A DNA stretch of 35,327 bases from Eubacteriales bacterium (GTDB lineage Bacteria; Bacillota; Clostridia; Saccharofermentanales; DTU023), in the NCBI GenBank assembly GCA_030537595.1, contig JAUNVR010000002.1, positions 105,245 to 140,571 on the forward strand. The letters run 5' to 3'. Each line of letters begins with the position of its first letter. The stretch's first letter is position 1. Below are positions 15,802 to 23,137 of the stretch, one piece after another. The notes beneath the pieces were generated by a model that did not search any database, was not told the DNA's origin, and was given only the letters and a program-made list of their open reading frames with translations. Both the position numbers and the translations under genes were made by a program.

Positions 15802-15886
15802 TGGTGCCGGTGGCGGGAATCGAACCCGCACGCCTTACGGCTCACGATTTTGAGTCGCGCTCGTCTGCCAATTCCGACACACCGGC
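15802..15886 (-). tRNA. tRNA-Leu (anticodon CAA), CCA encoded
   Basis: On the minus strand acceptor GCCGGTG pairs with CACCGGC, then A and CCA. The anticodon loop CTCAAAA presents CAA. A long variable arm gives 85 nt, as for class II leucine tRNAs. The T arm contains GGTTCGATTCC. Confidence 0.96.
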
Positions 15887-15898
15887 GAATGCTTGTTA

Positions 15899-15927
15899 AT
15901 AATATATAAGCCCCTTAGAAAAGTCAA
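15899..15927 (-). promoter_or_regulatory. Promoter of tRNA-Leu
   Basis: On the minus strand TTGACT (15927-15922), a 17 bp spacer and TATTAT (15904-15899), 12 bases upstream of the tRNA. It sits back to back with the pyr promoter. Confidence 0.85.
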
Positions 15928-15934
15928 TGAAAGA

Positions 15935-15963
15935 TTGCTATTTACTGAGCCAAAGGCTATGAT
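15935..15963 (+). promoter_or_regulatory. Promoter of the pyr operon
   Basis: TTGCTA (15935-15940), a 17 bp spacer and TATGAT (15958-15963). The predicted start is about 15970, giving a leader of about 128 nt that contains the PyrR attenuator. Confidence 0.75.
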
Positions 15964-15981
15964 AAAAAAACCTTTAAACAT

Positions 15982-16070
15982 GCCCTGAGAGGCTGGAAGG
16001 AGCTAATCTTGTCGGGGGTTTTTATGACTACCCATGCGCTCTGCCATTCCAGCTCGGGAATGGCTTTTTT
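15982..16070 (+). promoter_or_regulatory. PyrR-dependent transcription attenuator (pyr leader)
   Basis: The segment 15982-16000, with CCCTGAGAGGCTGGAAGG, matches the PyrR-binding loop of Bacillus pyr leaders. The terminator is GCCATTCC (16043-16050) paired with GGAATGGC (16057-16064), followed by six T residues. The antiterminator is GGCTGGAA (15991-15998) paired with TTCCAGCT (16047-16054), which overlaps the terminator's left arm, so the two folds exclude each other. When UMP-bound PyrR holds the upstream loop, the antiterminator cannot form and transcription stops before pyrR. Confidence 0.92.
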
Positions 16071-16097
16071 ATTACTATGAGGCAGAGGAGCAAAACT

Positions 16098-16715
16098 TTG
16101 AGTGAAAGAGTAGCAAAAGTCCTTGAGCAAAGCAGTATGGAGCGGACGATTAGACGTCTGGCGCATGAAGTAATTGAGCGCAATGAAAAGGCTCAGACTA
16201 TAGTCTTAATCGGGATTAAAAGGCGTGGCGCAACTTTGGCTAAACGTTTGGCTAAGGAAATTACTAGCTTGAGTCAAAAGAGCGTAGACTTAGCTTTTGT
16301 CGACATTAGTTTTTACCGTGATGACCTAAGTTATTTAGCGGCCGATCCTATCCTCAATGCGGTGGAGATAGCCTTTGCCATCGAAGGGCGCGATATCGTC
16401 CTGGTCGATGATGTGCTATATACCGGGCGCACAGCCAGAGCAGCAATCGATGCCATTTTTGACCAAGGCCGCCCGGCCTCAATTCGCCTTGCGGTGCTGA
16501 TTGATCGTGGACATCGCGAGTTGCCGATTAGGGCAGACTTTGTTGGTAAGAATATTCCGACGGCAAAAAATCAGCATGTGAAGGTGGAATTTTTAGAAGA
16601 TGACGGCATTGAGCAGGTGACAGTTTACACTCAAGCCGAGAAAGCAGCATATAATAGCAGTGTTAAGGGAGGCAATGAAGATGAATTACTTGCTGAAAAA
16701 TGCAAAGCTCTATGA
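16098..16715 (+). CDS. pyrR: PyrR, pyr attenuation regulator / uracil phosphoribosyltransferase
   Basis: PyrR binds pyr leader RNA in response to UMP/UTP, and many PyrRs also convert uracil and PRPP to UMP. I choose TTG 16098: GAGGAG lies about eight bases upstream, and its N-terminus aligns in length with Bacillus PyrR. The in-frame ATG at 16077 has no ribosome binding site and sits right after the terminator T-run. This gives 205 residues. Landmarks are RLAHEVIERN (about 20), LIGIKRRGATLAKRLA, the PRPP-binding motif LVDDVLYTGRTARAAID (about 100), and LAVLIDRGHRELPIRADFVGK, which carries the RNA-binding/dimer residues. The 3' end extends about 20 residues beyond the usual PyrR and overlaps pyrC by 35 bases. 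Confidence 0.95.
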   Translation: MSERVAKVLEQSSMERTIRRLAHEVIERNEKAQTIVLIGIKRRGATLAKRLAKEITSLSQKSVDLAFVDISFYRDDLSYLAADPILNAVEIAFAIEGRDIVLVDDVLYTGRTARAAIDAIFDQGRPASIRLAVLIDRGHRELPIRADFVGKNIPTAKNQHVKVEFLEDDGIEQVTVYTQAEKAAYNSSVKGGNEDELLAEKCKAL

Positions 16716-17946
16716 TCCATATCGTAGGGTAGTGGAGACGGGTGATTTTTACATCGTGGATGGAAAAATTCAACGTCAGACAGAGGTGGAGCCAGATCAG
16801 ACAATCGATTGCAGCGGGAAGATTCTAGCTCCCGGTTTTATAGATTCGCACTGTCACCTCAGAGATCCAGGCCAAGAGTACAAGGAAGACATTGTCAGTG
16901 GCAGTAAGTCTGGGGCAAAGGGCGGCTATGTTGTCTTAGCGGCGATGCCTAATACTAAGCCGGTCTGCGACAGTCCGGAGATTGTGCGCTATCAAATTGA
17001 AAAAGCAGAACGCGAGGGCTTTTGCCGAGTTATTCCCTATGCTGCTGCCAGTTTGAATGAGGCCGGTGAACAGATAGCTCCGCTGGCTGAGCTCTTTGCA
17101 GCCGGGGCTAGGCATGTCACTGATGACGGACTGCCGGTTAAAACTGCTGGGCTAATGCGCGAGGTTATGACGGAAGCTTATAAGTCTAAAATGATAGTTT
17201 CTGATCATTGTGAAGATAAGTCTTTAACCCAGGGCGGAATCATGAATGAGGGTGAAGTCTCTAGGGAATTAAATGTTAAGGCTGTGCCCTCAGTGGCGGA
17301 AGATGTGAATGTAGCGAGAAATATTTTACTGTCTGAGTACCTAGATATTCCGACCCATATTTCGCATGTCTCAACTGCTAAGTCTGTGGAACTGGTCAGA
17401 GAAGCGAGGGCCAAGGGATTGAAAATTACAGCCGAGGTCTGTCCGCATCACTTTACTTTAACTGATGAATGCCTAAGAACACGTGATGCAAATTATCGGA
17501 TGTATCCGCCGCTCAGAACAGAAGCTGATCGCAGAGCCTGTATTGAGGGCTTAAGGGACGGCAGTATTCAGATGATTGGCACTGATCATGCACCGCATCA
17601 TGAGAGTGAGAAGGCCGATTTTGAAACTGCGATGAACGGTATAGTTGGTCTAGAAACAGCCTTCCCTTTGGCCTATAAGATCTTGGTCGAGGAAGAGGGT
17701 ATGGATTTAATGGATGTCCTAGATAAATTTACCGCAGGTCCTGCTGCCTTTTTAGACTTATCTCAGGAGGGCTTAATCGATGGGGCAGCTGCAGACTTAG
17801 TCTTAATTGACCTCGAGGAAGAATATGAGTTTAAGGCTGAAGAAATGCTGAGTAAGAGCCGCAATACGCCCTTTGATGGCTGGAAATTTAAGGCTAAAAT
17901 TTTAATGACATGGTGGAATGGGAGAGTAAGTTATGCCGGAATCTAA
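16681..17946 (+). CDS. pyrC: Dihydroorotase, class I
   Basis: PyrC closes N-carbamoyl-aspartate to dihydroorotate, the third step of UMP synthesis. ATG 16681 is eight bases after AGGGAGG; ATG 16675 is in frame but too close. This gives 421 residues. Metal and substrate motifs are DSHCHLRDPGQE (His57, His59), DDGLPV, SDHCED (about 177), ISHVSTAKSVE (about 225), EVCPHHF and GTDHAPH (about 302), followed by NGIVGLET. These mark the class I zinc dihydroorotase also seen as PyrC in Bacillus. It overlaps pyrR by 35 and pyrF by 14 bases. No pyrB (aspartate transcarbamoylase) or carAB lies in the operon, unlike the Bacillus layout. Confidence 0.96.
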   Translation: MNYLLKNAKLYDPYRRVVETGDFYIVDGKIQRQTEVEPDQTIDCSGKILAPGFIDSHCHLRDPGQEYKEDIVSGSKSGAKGGYVVLAAMPNTKPVCDSPEIVRYQIEKAEREGFCRVIPYAAASLNEAGEQIAPLAELFAAGARHVTDDGLPVKTAGLMREVMTEAYKSKMIVSDHCEDKSLTQGGIMNEGEVSRELNVKAVPSVAEDVNVARNILLSEYLDIPTHISHVSTAKSVELVREARAKGLKITAEVCPHHFTLTDECLRTRDANYRMYPPLRTEADRRACIEGLRDGSIQMIGTDHAPHHESEKADFETAMNGIVGLETAFPLAYKILVEEEGMDLMDVLDKFTAGPAAFLDLSQEGLIDGAAADLVLIDLEEEYEFKAEEMLSKSRNTPFDGWKFKAKILMTWWNGRVSYAGI

Positions 17947-18880
17947 CTTTATGACTGTGCTCGGAGAACGCATCTTCGAGCTAAAGAATCCTTCACTTTT
18001 GGGCTTAGACCCGAAGCTGGAATATTTGCCAGAATACCTCTTAAAAGATTTGGCCAGAGCAGAGGCAGGGGCAGAGTTGGAAGCTGAGCTGGCACGGGCG
18101 CTCTTTCGCTATAATGAAGAGCTCTTGTCAGCTTGTAGCAAAATTATTCCTGCGGTCAAGTTCCAAATGGCCTATTACGAGCAATATGGTATTGCTGGCT
18201 TGCGCGCCTTGCAGGATTCAATTGGGCTCGCTAAGAGCCTAGGTTACCAGGTCATTATTGACGGCAAGCGCAATGATATCGGGGCTACGGCAGAAGCCTA
18301 TGCTAGAGCCTTTTTGAAAGAGTCAAAGACGCCTTTTGGGCAGTCTGTGCCGGCTTTCCAGGGTGATGCTTTGACGGTTAATTTTTATCTCGGTGAAGAT
18401 GGTGTTAAACCCTTTGCTGATGAACTGAGAACTAGCGGCAAGGGCATCTTCCTTTTATTGAGAACCTCAAATCCTTCAGGTAAGGAATTACAGGACATGC
18501 AGCTTGCAGATGGGCGCAAGGCCTACGAGTCTTTAGCTGAGCGCTGTGCAGCCTGGGCTGAAAAGCTGAGGGATAAAAGCGAGGCATACTCACCAATTGG
18601 TGTTGTTGTGGGTGCAACTTATCCGAAAGAAGCAGCCCGACTGAGACAAAACTTCCCCCACCTATTTTTCCTAGTTCCGGGCTATGGTGCCCAGGGGGCG
18701 AGTGCTAAGGATGTTGCTGTGGCCTTTGACCGCAAGGGTGGCGGTGCAATTATCAATTCCTCACGCGGCCTGATGAATGCCTGGCAAGCTCTAGGCTATG
18801 AGCATCGGGAATTTGCTAAAGCAACGCAAGAAGCTGCTTTAGCAATGCGGGCTGAGTTCAGTCAATTTATGAAGTTTTAA
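17933..18880 (+). CDS. pyrF: Orotidine-5'-phosphate decarboxylase, type 2 (long form)
   Basis: PyrF decarboxylates OMP to UMP, the last step of the pathway. At 315 residues it belongs to the longer subfamily 2 rather than the 230-residue Bacillus type. The catalytic block is DGKRNDIG (Asp110, Lys112, Asp115), followed by TAEAYA. Other landmarks are GLDPKLEYLP near the start, PAVKFQMAYYEQYG (about 75), a FLLLRTSNPSG stretch (about 180), VVGATYP (about 224) and LVPGYGAQGA (about 246). The ATG overlaps the pyrC stop by 14 bases after a GGGAGAG ribosome binding site. Confidence 0.95.
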   Translation: MPESNFMTVLGERIFELKNPSLLGLDPKLEYLPEYLLKDLARAEAGAELEAELARALFRYNEELLSACSKIIPAVKFQMAYYEQYGIAGLRALQDSIGLAKSLGYQVIIDGKRNDIGATAEAYARAFLKESKTPFGQSVPAFQGDALTVNFYLGEDGVKPFADELRTSGKGIFLLLRTSNPSGKELQDMQLADGRKAYESLAERCAAWAEKLRDKSEAYSPIGVVVGATYPKEAARLRQNFPHLFFLVPGYGAQGASAKDVAVAFDRKGGGAIINSSRGLMNAWQALGYEHREFAKATQEAALAMRAEFSQFMKF

Positions 18881-18916
18881 AGCTAGCGTTTAAGTTCAAG
18901 GAGAGAGTAGGTTTTT

Positions 18917-19696
18917 ATGCCGAGTAGTGAGCGCATAAGATTAGTTCAGACTGAGCAATTAAATTCCCATGCCTATCGCTTGGAATTTCTGGCTCCGCAA
19001 ATAGCAGCTGAGGCAAAGCCGGGGCAGTTTTTGATGCTGGAGTCTCCAGTCTATCTAAAAAGGCCTTATGGGATTATGTCTGCGAATGCCAAAGAGGGGA
19101 AAATCGAGCTTGGCATCGATACAGTGGGTCGAGGCTCGAAATGGCATGTAGCTTTAAATCCAGGCAGCGAGCTTCAAGCTTTAGGCCCCCTGGGACATGG
19201 CTTTAACCCGCCCCAGCCTGGCCGCAAGTTGATTTTAATGGGTGGCGGCTCCGGCTTATATCCTTTAATTTCAGCTGCCGAAGCAAATTACGAGAAGGAG
19301 CTATTAGTTGTGCTTGGTTTCCGCTCCAAGGAGGAAGCAATCCTCGCTGAGCGCTTTGAGGCGCTAGGTGCTAGAGTGCTTTTAAGCTCTGATCAGGGTG
19401 GCTTAGATTTTCATGGCAATGCGGTTTCTGCATTAGCCTCGATACTTGCAGCAGAAGCGATTCAAGAAGCAGAGCTGTGGTCCTGTGGTCCTGTACCAAT
19501 GCTCAAGGCGGCTGCTGAATTGGCTGCGCAAAAAGGCTTTACTTGCCAGCTATCCTTTGAAGCGAGAATGGCCTGTGGCCTGGGCTTCTGCTCCGGCTGT
19601 GCAATCCCGATTAAGTCCTCCTTGCCGCAACGTTGCTGCTATGAAGGTCCAGTCTTTGCCGCTGAATCAATTGATTGGGAGGCCCTATATGCCTAA
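18917..19696 (+). CDS. pyrK: Dihydroorotate dehydrogenase electron-transfer subunit PyrK
   Basis: PyrK carries FAD and a 2Fe-2S cluster and passes electrons from PyrD to NAD+ in the class 1B enzyme. The 259 residues show a ferredoxin-reductase-like fold: KPGQFLMLE and KRPYGIMS (FAD region, about 36-55), GPLGHGF, and an LMGGGSGLYPLISAAE segment for nucleotide binding (about 108). The C-terminal cluster is at Cys220, Cys225, Cys228 and Cys240 or Cys241 in CGLGFCSGCA and QRCCYEGPVF. The ATG follows AAGGAGAG. Its last 8 bases overlap the pyrD start, consistent with a PyrK2-PyrD2 heterotetramer. Confidence 0.95.
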   Translation: MPSSERIRLVQTEQLNSHAYRLEFLAPQIAAEAKPGQFLMLESPVYLKRPYGIMSANAKEGKIELGIDTVGRGSKWHVALNPGSELQALGPLGHGFNPPQPGRKLILMGGGSGLYPLISAAEANYEKELLVVLGFRSKEEAILAERFEALGARVLLSSDQGGLDFHGNAVSALASILAAEAIQEAELWSCGPVPMLKAAAELAAQKGFTCQLSFEARMACGLGFCSGCAIPIKSSLPQRCCYEGPVFAAESIDWEALYA

Positions 19697-20612
19697 ATCA
19701 CTAGCTATGGAATTTCTCGGTCGCAGCTACCAAAACCCTTTGCTCCCGGCCTCTGGTTGTTATGCTAATTGTCACGAGGCTGAAGCTTGGGTCGATTTGG
19801 GCAAGGCCTGGGGCGGCTTGGTCAGTAAGTCTGTAAGCTTAGAGCCCAGGGCGGGTAATCCCGGGCATCGGGTGGCCGAAGCGCCTGCCGGCCTCTTAAA
19901 TTCGATTGGCTTACAAAACCCCGGTTTGACTGCGTTTTTAGCCGAGCACATTGAGTTCCTCTTGGCGGCTAACCCGAATCTGATTGTCAATATTGCCGGC
20001 TCATCAACGGCTGAGTACCTGCAATTAGTTGAGGCCTTAAATCCTTATGACTTAGCTGCAATTGAAGTTAATCTTTCTTGCCCAAATGTCAGTACGGGTT
20101 GTATGAGTATTGGCACAGATCCGAAACAAGTTGAGGCCTTATTAAAAGAATTAAGCCAAGTTAGCCGACATCCACTAATTGCTAAGCTGACCCCTAATGT
20201 AGCCGCAATAGAACCCATTGCGAAGGCTGCTGAAGCTGGTGGTGCTAAAGCTCTAACTGTGGTTAACACCTTCCTCGGCATGGCAATAGATATTAAGACT
20301 CGTAGGCCAATATTTAGACGGAATACGGCCGGCTATTCAGGCCCTGGGATTCAACCTTTAGCCTTGCGCTTGGCTGCGGAAGCTTGTCGAGCGGTTCAGA
20401 TTCCAGTTATTGGTGTGGGTGGAATTTCTAGGGCAGAAGATGTTCTGGCTTTTATAATTGCGGGTTGTTCTTTAGTGCAAATAGGCGCGGCAGTACTTTG
20501 TGATCCTCTAATCAGTGAAGCTCTACAGAAGGACCTGCTGCTCGCGTTAGACGAATTAAAGATCCAAAATTTAGCAGAACTCAAGGGAAGCTTAAAGTGG
20601 TACGAAAATTAA
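19689..20612 (+). CDS. pyrD: Dihydroorotate dehydrogenase catalytic subunit, class 1B
   Basis: FMN enzyme that oxidises dihydroorotate to orotate. ATG 19689 is six bases after GGGAGG and overlaps pyrK by 8 bases; this gives 307 residues, although the frame is open much further upstream inside pyrK. Motifs are NPLLPASGCY near the N-terminus, VNIAGSS (about 100), EVNLSCPNV with the catalytic Cys131 (a cysteine here, not serine, marks class 1), IAKLTPNV, VVNTFLGMAID, AGYSGPGIQPLALR and IPVIGVGGI (about 240). Cys131 together with a neighbouring pyrK fixes the NAD-linked 1B type. Confidence 0.96.
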   Translation: MPKSLAMEFLGRSYQNPLLPASGCYANCHEAEAWVDLGKAWGGLVSKSVSLEPRAGNPGHRVAEAPAGLLNSIGLQNPGLTAFLAEHIEFLLAANPNLIVNIAGSSTAEYLQLVEALNPYDLAAIEVNLSCPNVSTGCMSIGTDPKQVEALLKELSQVSRHPLIAKLTPNVAAIEPIAKAAEAGGAKALTVVNTFLGMAIDIKTRRPIFRRNTAGYSGPGIQPLALRLAAEACRAVQIPVIGVGGISRAEDVLAFIIAGCSLVQIGAAVLCDPLISEALQKDLLLALDELKIQNLAELKGSLKWYEN

Positions 20613-20638
20613 CAGCAAAGCTCAAATTTTGCTATAAT
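20609..20638 (+). promoter_or_regulatory. Extended -10 promoter ahead of the orotate-PRTase-like gene
   Basis: TTAACA (20609-20614), an 18 bp spacer and TATAAT (20633-20638), with TGC directly before the -10. It sits at the pyrD stop, so the next gene can escape PyrR attenuation. Confidence 0.75.
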
Positions 20639-20663
20639 CGTATATATTTTATGTGAGGTAAGC

Positions 20664-21518
20664 ATGGACAAGAATACTCTGATTAAACTGCTGTTTTCGA
20701 CTGAGGCCTTAAAGTTCAGTCCGGAAGATCAGCCTTTCTGGTATACGTCTGGCACATTTGGGCCATACTATTTAAATACCCATTATCTCTTTGGTGGAGC
20801 CGAGCGCGCCACTGAATTCTTACAAGAGATAGAACGTGCTAGAGCCTATCCGGAAGGCATGCCAAACCGCTTGTTCCGCTCGATTGATTCAGAACTGCAC
20901 CACAATCCTGATTTTGCTGCAGTAATTGATGCTTTGGCCAAGACGGTTTCTGACTTAGATTTTGATTTGATTTCAGGTGGGGAAAGACGTGACTTTTATT
21001 TCTCCTTACCTCTTGCGAATCGACTTTCCGTACCGCACATTACAATTTTAAAAGATGGTTCAACATATATTTCGAACAGTGATTTGAGTCGCTGTCGTCT
21101 ATTGGACTCAGCTGAGCTCGCAGGGCAGAAGGTACTCCATGTGGCAGACTTACTAAACACCGCATCCTCCTATCTCAGAGCTTGGTTACCTGCGCTCGAA
21201 CGCTGCGGGGCAAAAATTAGCGATACTGCCGTGGTAATCTCACGCTTACAAGGCGGTGAAGAGATCTTAAAGAAGGAAGGGGTTCAGGTTCACAGTGTAT
21301 TAGACCTCGACCAGGATTTCTTTAATGAGGCCTATCAGGCTGGGCAGATTAGCGAGAAGAACCGCGATCTGGTGCTCAGCTTCCAGGCTGACCCGAAGCA
21401 GTATATGCATAATTTCCTCGCCGAGCATCCAGATTTCCTCGAGCGCTCTAAGGCTATGGGTGAGCGGGAAAAGGAGCGCGTGCAACGCTTCCTGAATGAA
21501 TTTAGAGATTTAATTTAA
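20664..21518 (+). CDS. Orotate phosphoribosyltransferase-like protein with a degenerate PRPP motif
   Basis: A 284-residue protein of the phosphoribosyltransferase fold, next to the pyr operon. It opens with FWYTSGTFGPYYLNTHYLFG, where the TSGTFGPYYLNT part echoes the SG-x-xSP-x-Y start of PyrE. A block ISGGERRDFYFSLPLANRL follows (about 111), then the region where PyrE has its PRPP loop: VLHVADLLNTASSYLRAW (about 154-171). The usual VEDVITTGGS acidic pair and Thr-Gly-Gly are missing (ADLLNTASS instead), and the catalytic RKE-x-KDHG loop is not visible. About 80 extra helical residues follow the core. PyrE activity is therefore uncertain; a regulatory or changed-substrate role is possible. The start follows GTGAGGT, with its own promoter. 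The next gene starts in its stop (TAATG). Confidence 0.72.
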   Translation: MDKNTLIKLLFSTEALKFSPEDQPFWYTSGTFGPYYLNTHYLFGGAERATEFLQEIERARAYPEGMPNRLFRSIDSELHHNPDFAAVIDALAKTVSDLDFDLISGGERRDFYFSLPLANRLSVPHITILKDGSTYISNSDLSRCRLLDSAELAGQKVLHVADLLNTASSYLRAWLPALERCGAKISDTAVVISRLQGGEEILKKEGVQVHSVLDLDQDFFNEAYQAGQISEKNRDLVLSFQADPKQYMHNFLAEHPDFLERSKAMGEREKERVQRFLNEFRDLI

Positions 21519-22105
21519 TGGTTTTACTATATCTGCTACTACTGATCGCGGCTTTTTTACTTTATAACTGGGGTGGTTTAAACCCCATCTTAGGTTTAGC
21601 TTTAATGCTGTCCGCAGCGGCAGCTATGCTTTATTACATCGCGAAGTACTTGTTCTACAAGCTGCGGCTTTATATCTTTAAGCGTAGGAAGCAGATTAAA
21701 AATGCAGTTTATGTCAGCCATGCATCGGGCTTGCCCCTCTTTAAGGACCAGCTCCTTTATTTTTATCAGAAGGACGACAGGCTGGGCCTCGAGAGCAAGG
21801 ATTTATGGAGTCAAGATTTTGCTTTTTCCGACCTGGAAAAGATTACTGTAATGCCACTAAAAAAAGCCTTGACCCTAGTTGATGACTTACCAGAAACCTT
21901 GCCGCTTGGTCCGATTGCAGCCTGGCGCTTCAAAGGTGCTTTAAACGATTTAAGATTGCGCCCTTCGAGCCAGCTCATCATCTTAGAAGTCTGGCCTGAG
22001 GGGGAGAAGGATGAGGCCATTTTCCTGACTGCAGAACTGAGCAAGCGAAAGTTACGCAAGCTTTTTGCGGCGCGTGGCCTCCAAGCTAAATTGCAGTTTA
22101 GCTAA
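21518..22105 (+). CDS. Unknown membrane protein, two membrane segments and a possible PH-like domain
   Basis: Not recognised. Of 195 residues, the first 50 form two hydrophobic segments (about 2-18 and 23-45), followed by the basic stretch KLRLYIFKRRKQIK, so the remainder should be cytoplasmic. The soluble part (about 60-195) has short beta-like stretches such as DQLLYFYQKDDRLGLES and FSDLEKITVMPL that resemble bacterial PH-like membrane proteins; this is an impression, not a match. The start overlaps the previous stop as TAATG with no ribosome binding site, so translation is probably coupled. The promoter of the moxR cluster lies at its 3' end. Confidence 0.7.
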   Translation: MVLLYLLLLIAAFLLYNWGGLNPILGLALMLSAAAAMLYYIAKYLFYKLRLYIFKRRKQIKNAVYVSHASGLPLFKDQLLYFYQKDDRLGLESKDLWSQDFAFSDLEKITVMPLKKALTLVDDLPETLPLGPIAAWRFKGALNDLRLRPSSQLIILEVWPEGEKDEAIFLTAELSKRKLRKLFAARGLQAKLQFS

Positions 22106-22118
22106 GTTGTTGTATAAT
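22091..22118 (+). promoter_or_regulatory. Predicted promoter of the moxR-DUF58-transglutaminase operon
   Basis: TTGCAG (22091-22096), a 16 bp spacer and TATAAT (22113-22118). The -35 lies in the last codons of the previous gene. The leader would be about 62 nt. Confidence 0.7.
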
Positions 22119-22186
22119 GCAATCTTGATTGTGCTTTAGACTTTATTTTTGCCGCTCCCATTAGAGGCAAGTGAAAGGATAATTTT

Positions 22187-23137
22187 ATGAAATTGAATGC
22201 AAGCGGCTTTAAACAGCTTTGCAATCGAATTGAACAGAATATTAATCAGATCATGATTGGTAAGCAGGATGTTATTGAGCATCTTTTGATCGCCTTAGCT
22301 GCTGGTGGCCATGTCTTAATTGAGGACGTCCCTGGGATTGGTAAGACAACCTTAGTTTCGGCTTTGGCCAAGTCCTTAAGTTTGAGCTTTAAAAGAATTC
22401 AATTTACGCCGGACTTAATGCCCTCTGATGTCACAGGCTTTTCTCTTTATAATCAGAAAACTTTAGAATTTGAGTTTCAACCTGGGGCGGTAATGGCCCA
22501 GCTGATTTTAGCAGACGAAATTAACCGGACCTCACCGAAGACTCAATCGGCACTGTTAGAAGTCATGCAGGAGCAGCAGGTGACTGTTGATGGTGTGACC
22601 TATCCCTTACCTCAGCCTTTCTTGGTTCTCGCAACACAGAACCCGGTTGAGCATTTAGGTACCTATCCCTTGCCTGAGGCTCAGTTAGACCGCTTTATGT
22701 TAAAGATTAACCTTGGTTACCCGACAGTTGATGAAGAAGTTAGAATTTTAAAGCTGTATCGGGAAGAAAATCCGCTTTCAAAATTGGAGGCAGTAGCAGG
22801 CGCAGAGGACGTGCTCTGGATGCGTGAGCAGGCCCGGCTGGTCCATTGTGCAGATGCAGTCCAACGTTATATTGCACTTTTGACTGCCGCAAGTCGGCAG
22901 CTACCAATGGTTGAACTCGGTGCATCGCCCCGTGCTTCAATGATGTTGATGCAGGCTGCAAAGGGCAGAGCCCTGCTCTACGGCCGCGATTACGTCAGAC
23001 CAGATGACGTCCAGGCCTTAGCTGTGCCAATTTTGGCTCACAGAATTTCCTTAACTCCAGAAAGTAAGCTTAAGAGAATCAGTGAAGAAGACTGTATTTA
23101 CCAGGTCTTGGAGCGTGTGCCGGTCCCTGAGAGATGA
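22187..23137 (+). CDS. MoxR-family AAA+ ATPase
   Basis: A 316-residue MoxR ATPase; these are thought to act as chaperones for assembly or maturation of partner complexes. Walker A is GIGKTT (about residues 50-55) after EDVP, Walker B is LILADEINR (Asp110, Glu111), and sensor 1 is ATQNP. Typical family blocks are DLMPSDVTGF, QSALLEVMQEQQVT and a GTYPLPEAQLDRF stretch. The lid region carries LGASPRA (sensor 2 arginine). The start follows AAAGGA. It overlaps the DUF58 gene by 4 bases (ATGA), which together with the transglutaminase gene forms the widespread MoxR-DUF58-TGM trio. Confidence 0.95.
   Translation: MKLNASGFKQLCNRIEQNINQIMIGKQDVIEHLLIALAAGGHVLIEDVPGIGKTTLVSALAKSLSLSFKRIQFTPDLMPSDVTGFSLYNQKTLEFEFQPGAVMAQLILADEINRTSPKTQSALLEVMQEQQVTVDGVTYPLPQPFLVLATQNPVEHLGTYPLPEAQLDRFMLKINLGYPTVDEEVRILKLYREENPLSKLEAVAGAEDVLWMREQARLVHCADAVQRYIALLTAASRQLPMVELGASPRASMMLMQAAKGRALLYGRDYVRPDDVQALAVPILAHRISLTPESKLKRISEEDCIYQVLERVPVPER

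Noticed and set aside
19446-19689. Longer pyrD start inside pyrK
   Set aside because: The frame is open, but the translation is unlike PyrD; ATG 19689 has an ideal GGGAGG site and the correct family N-terminus.
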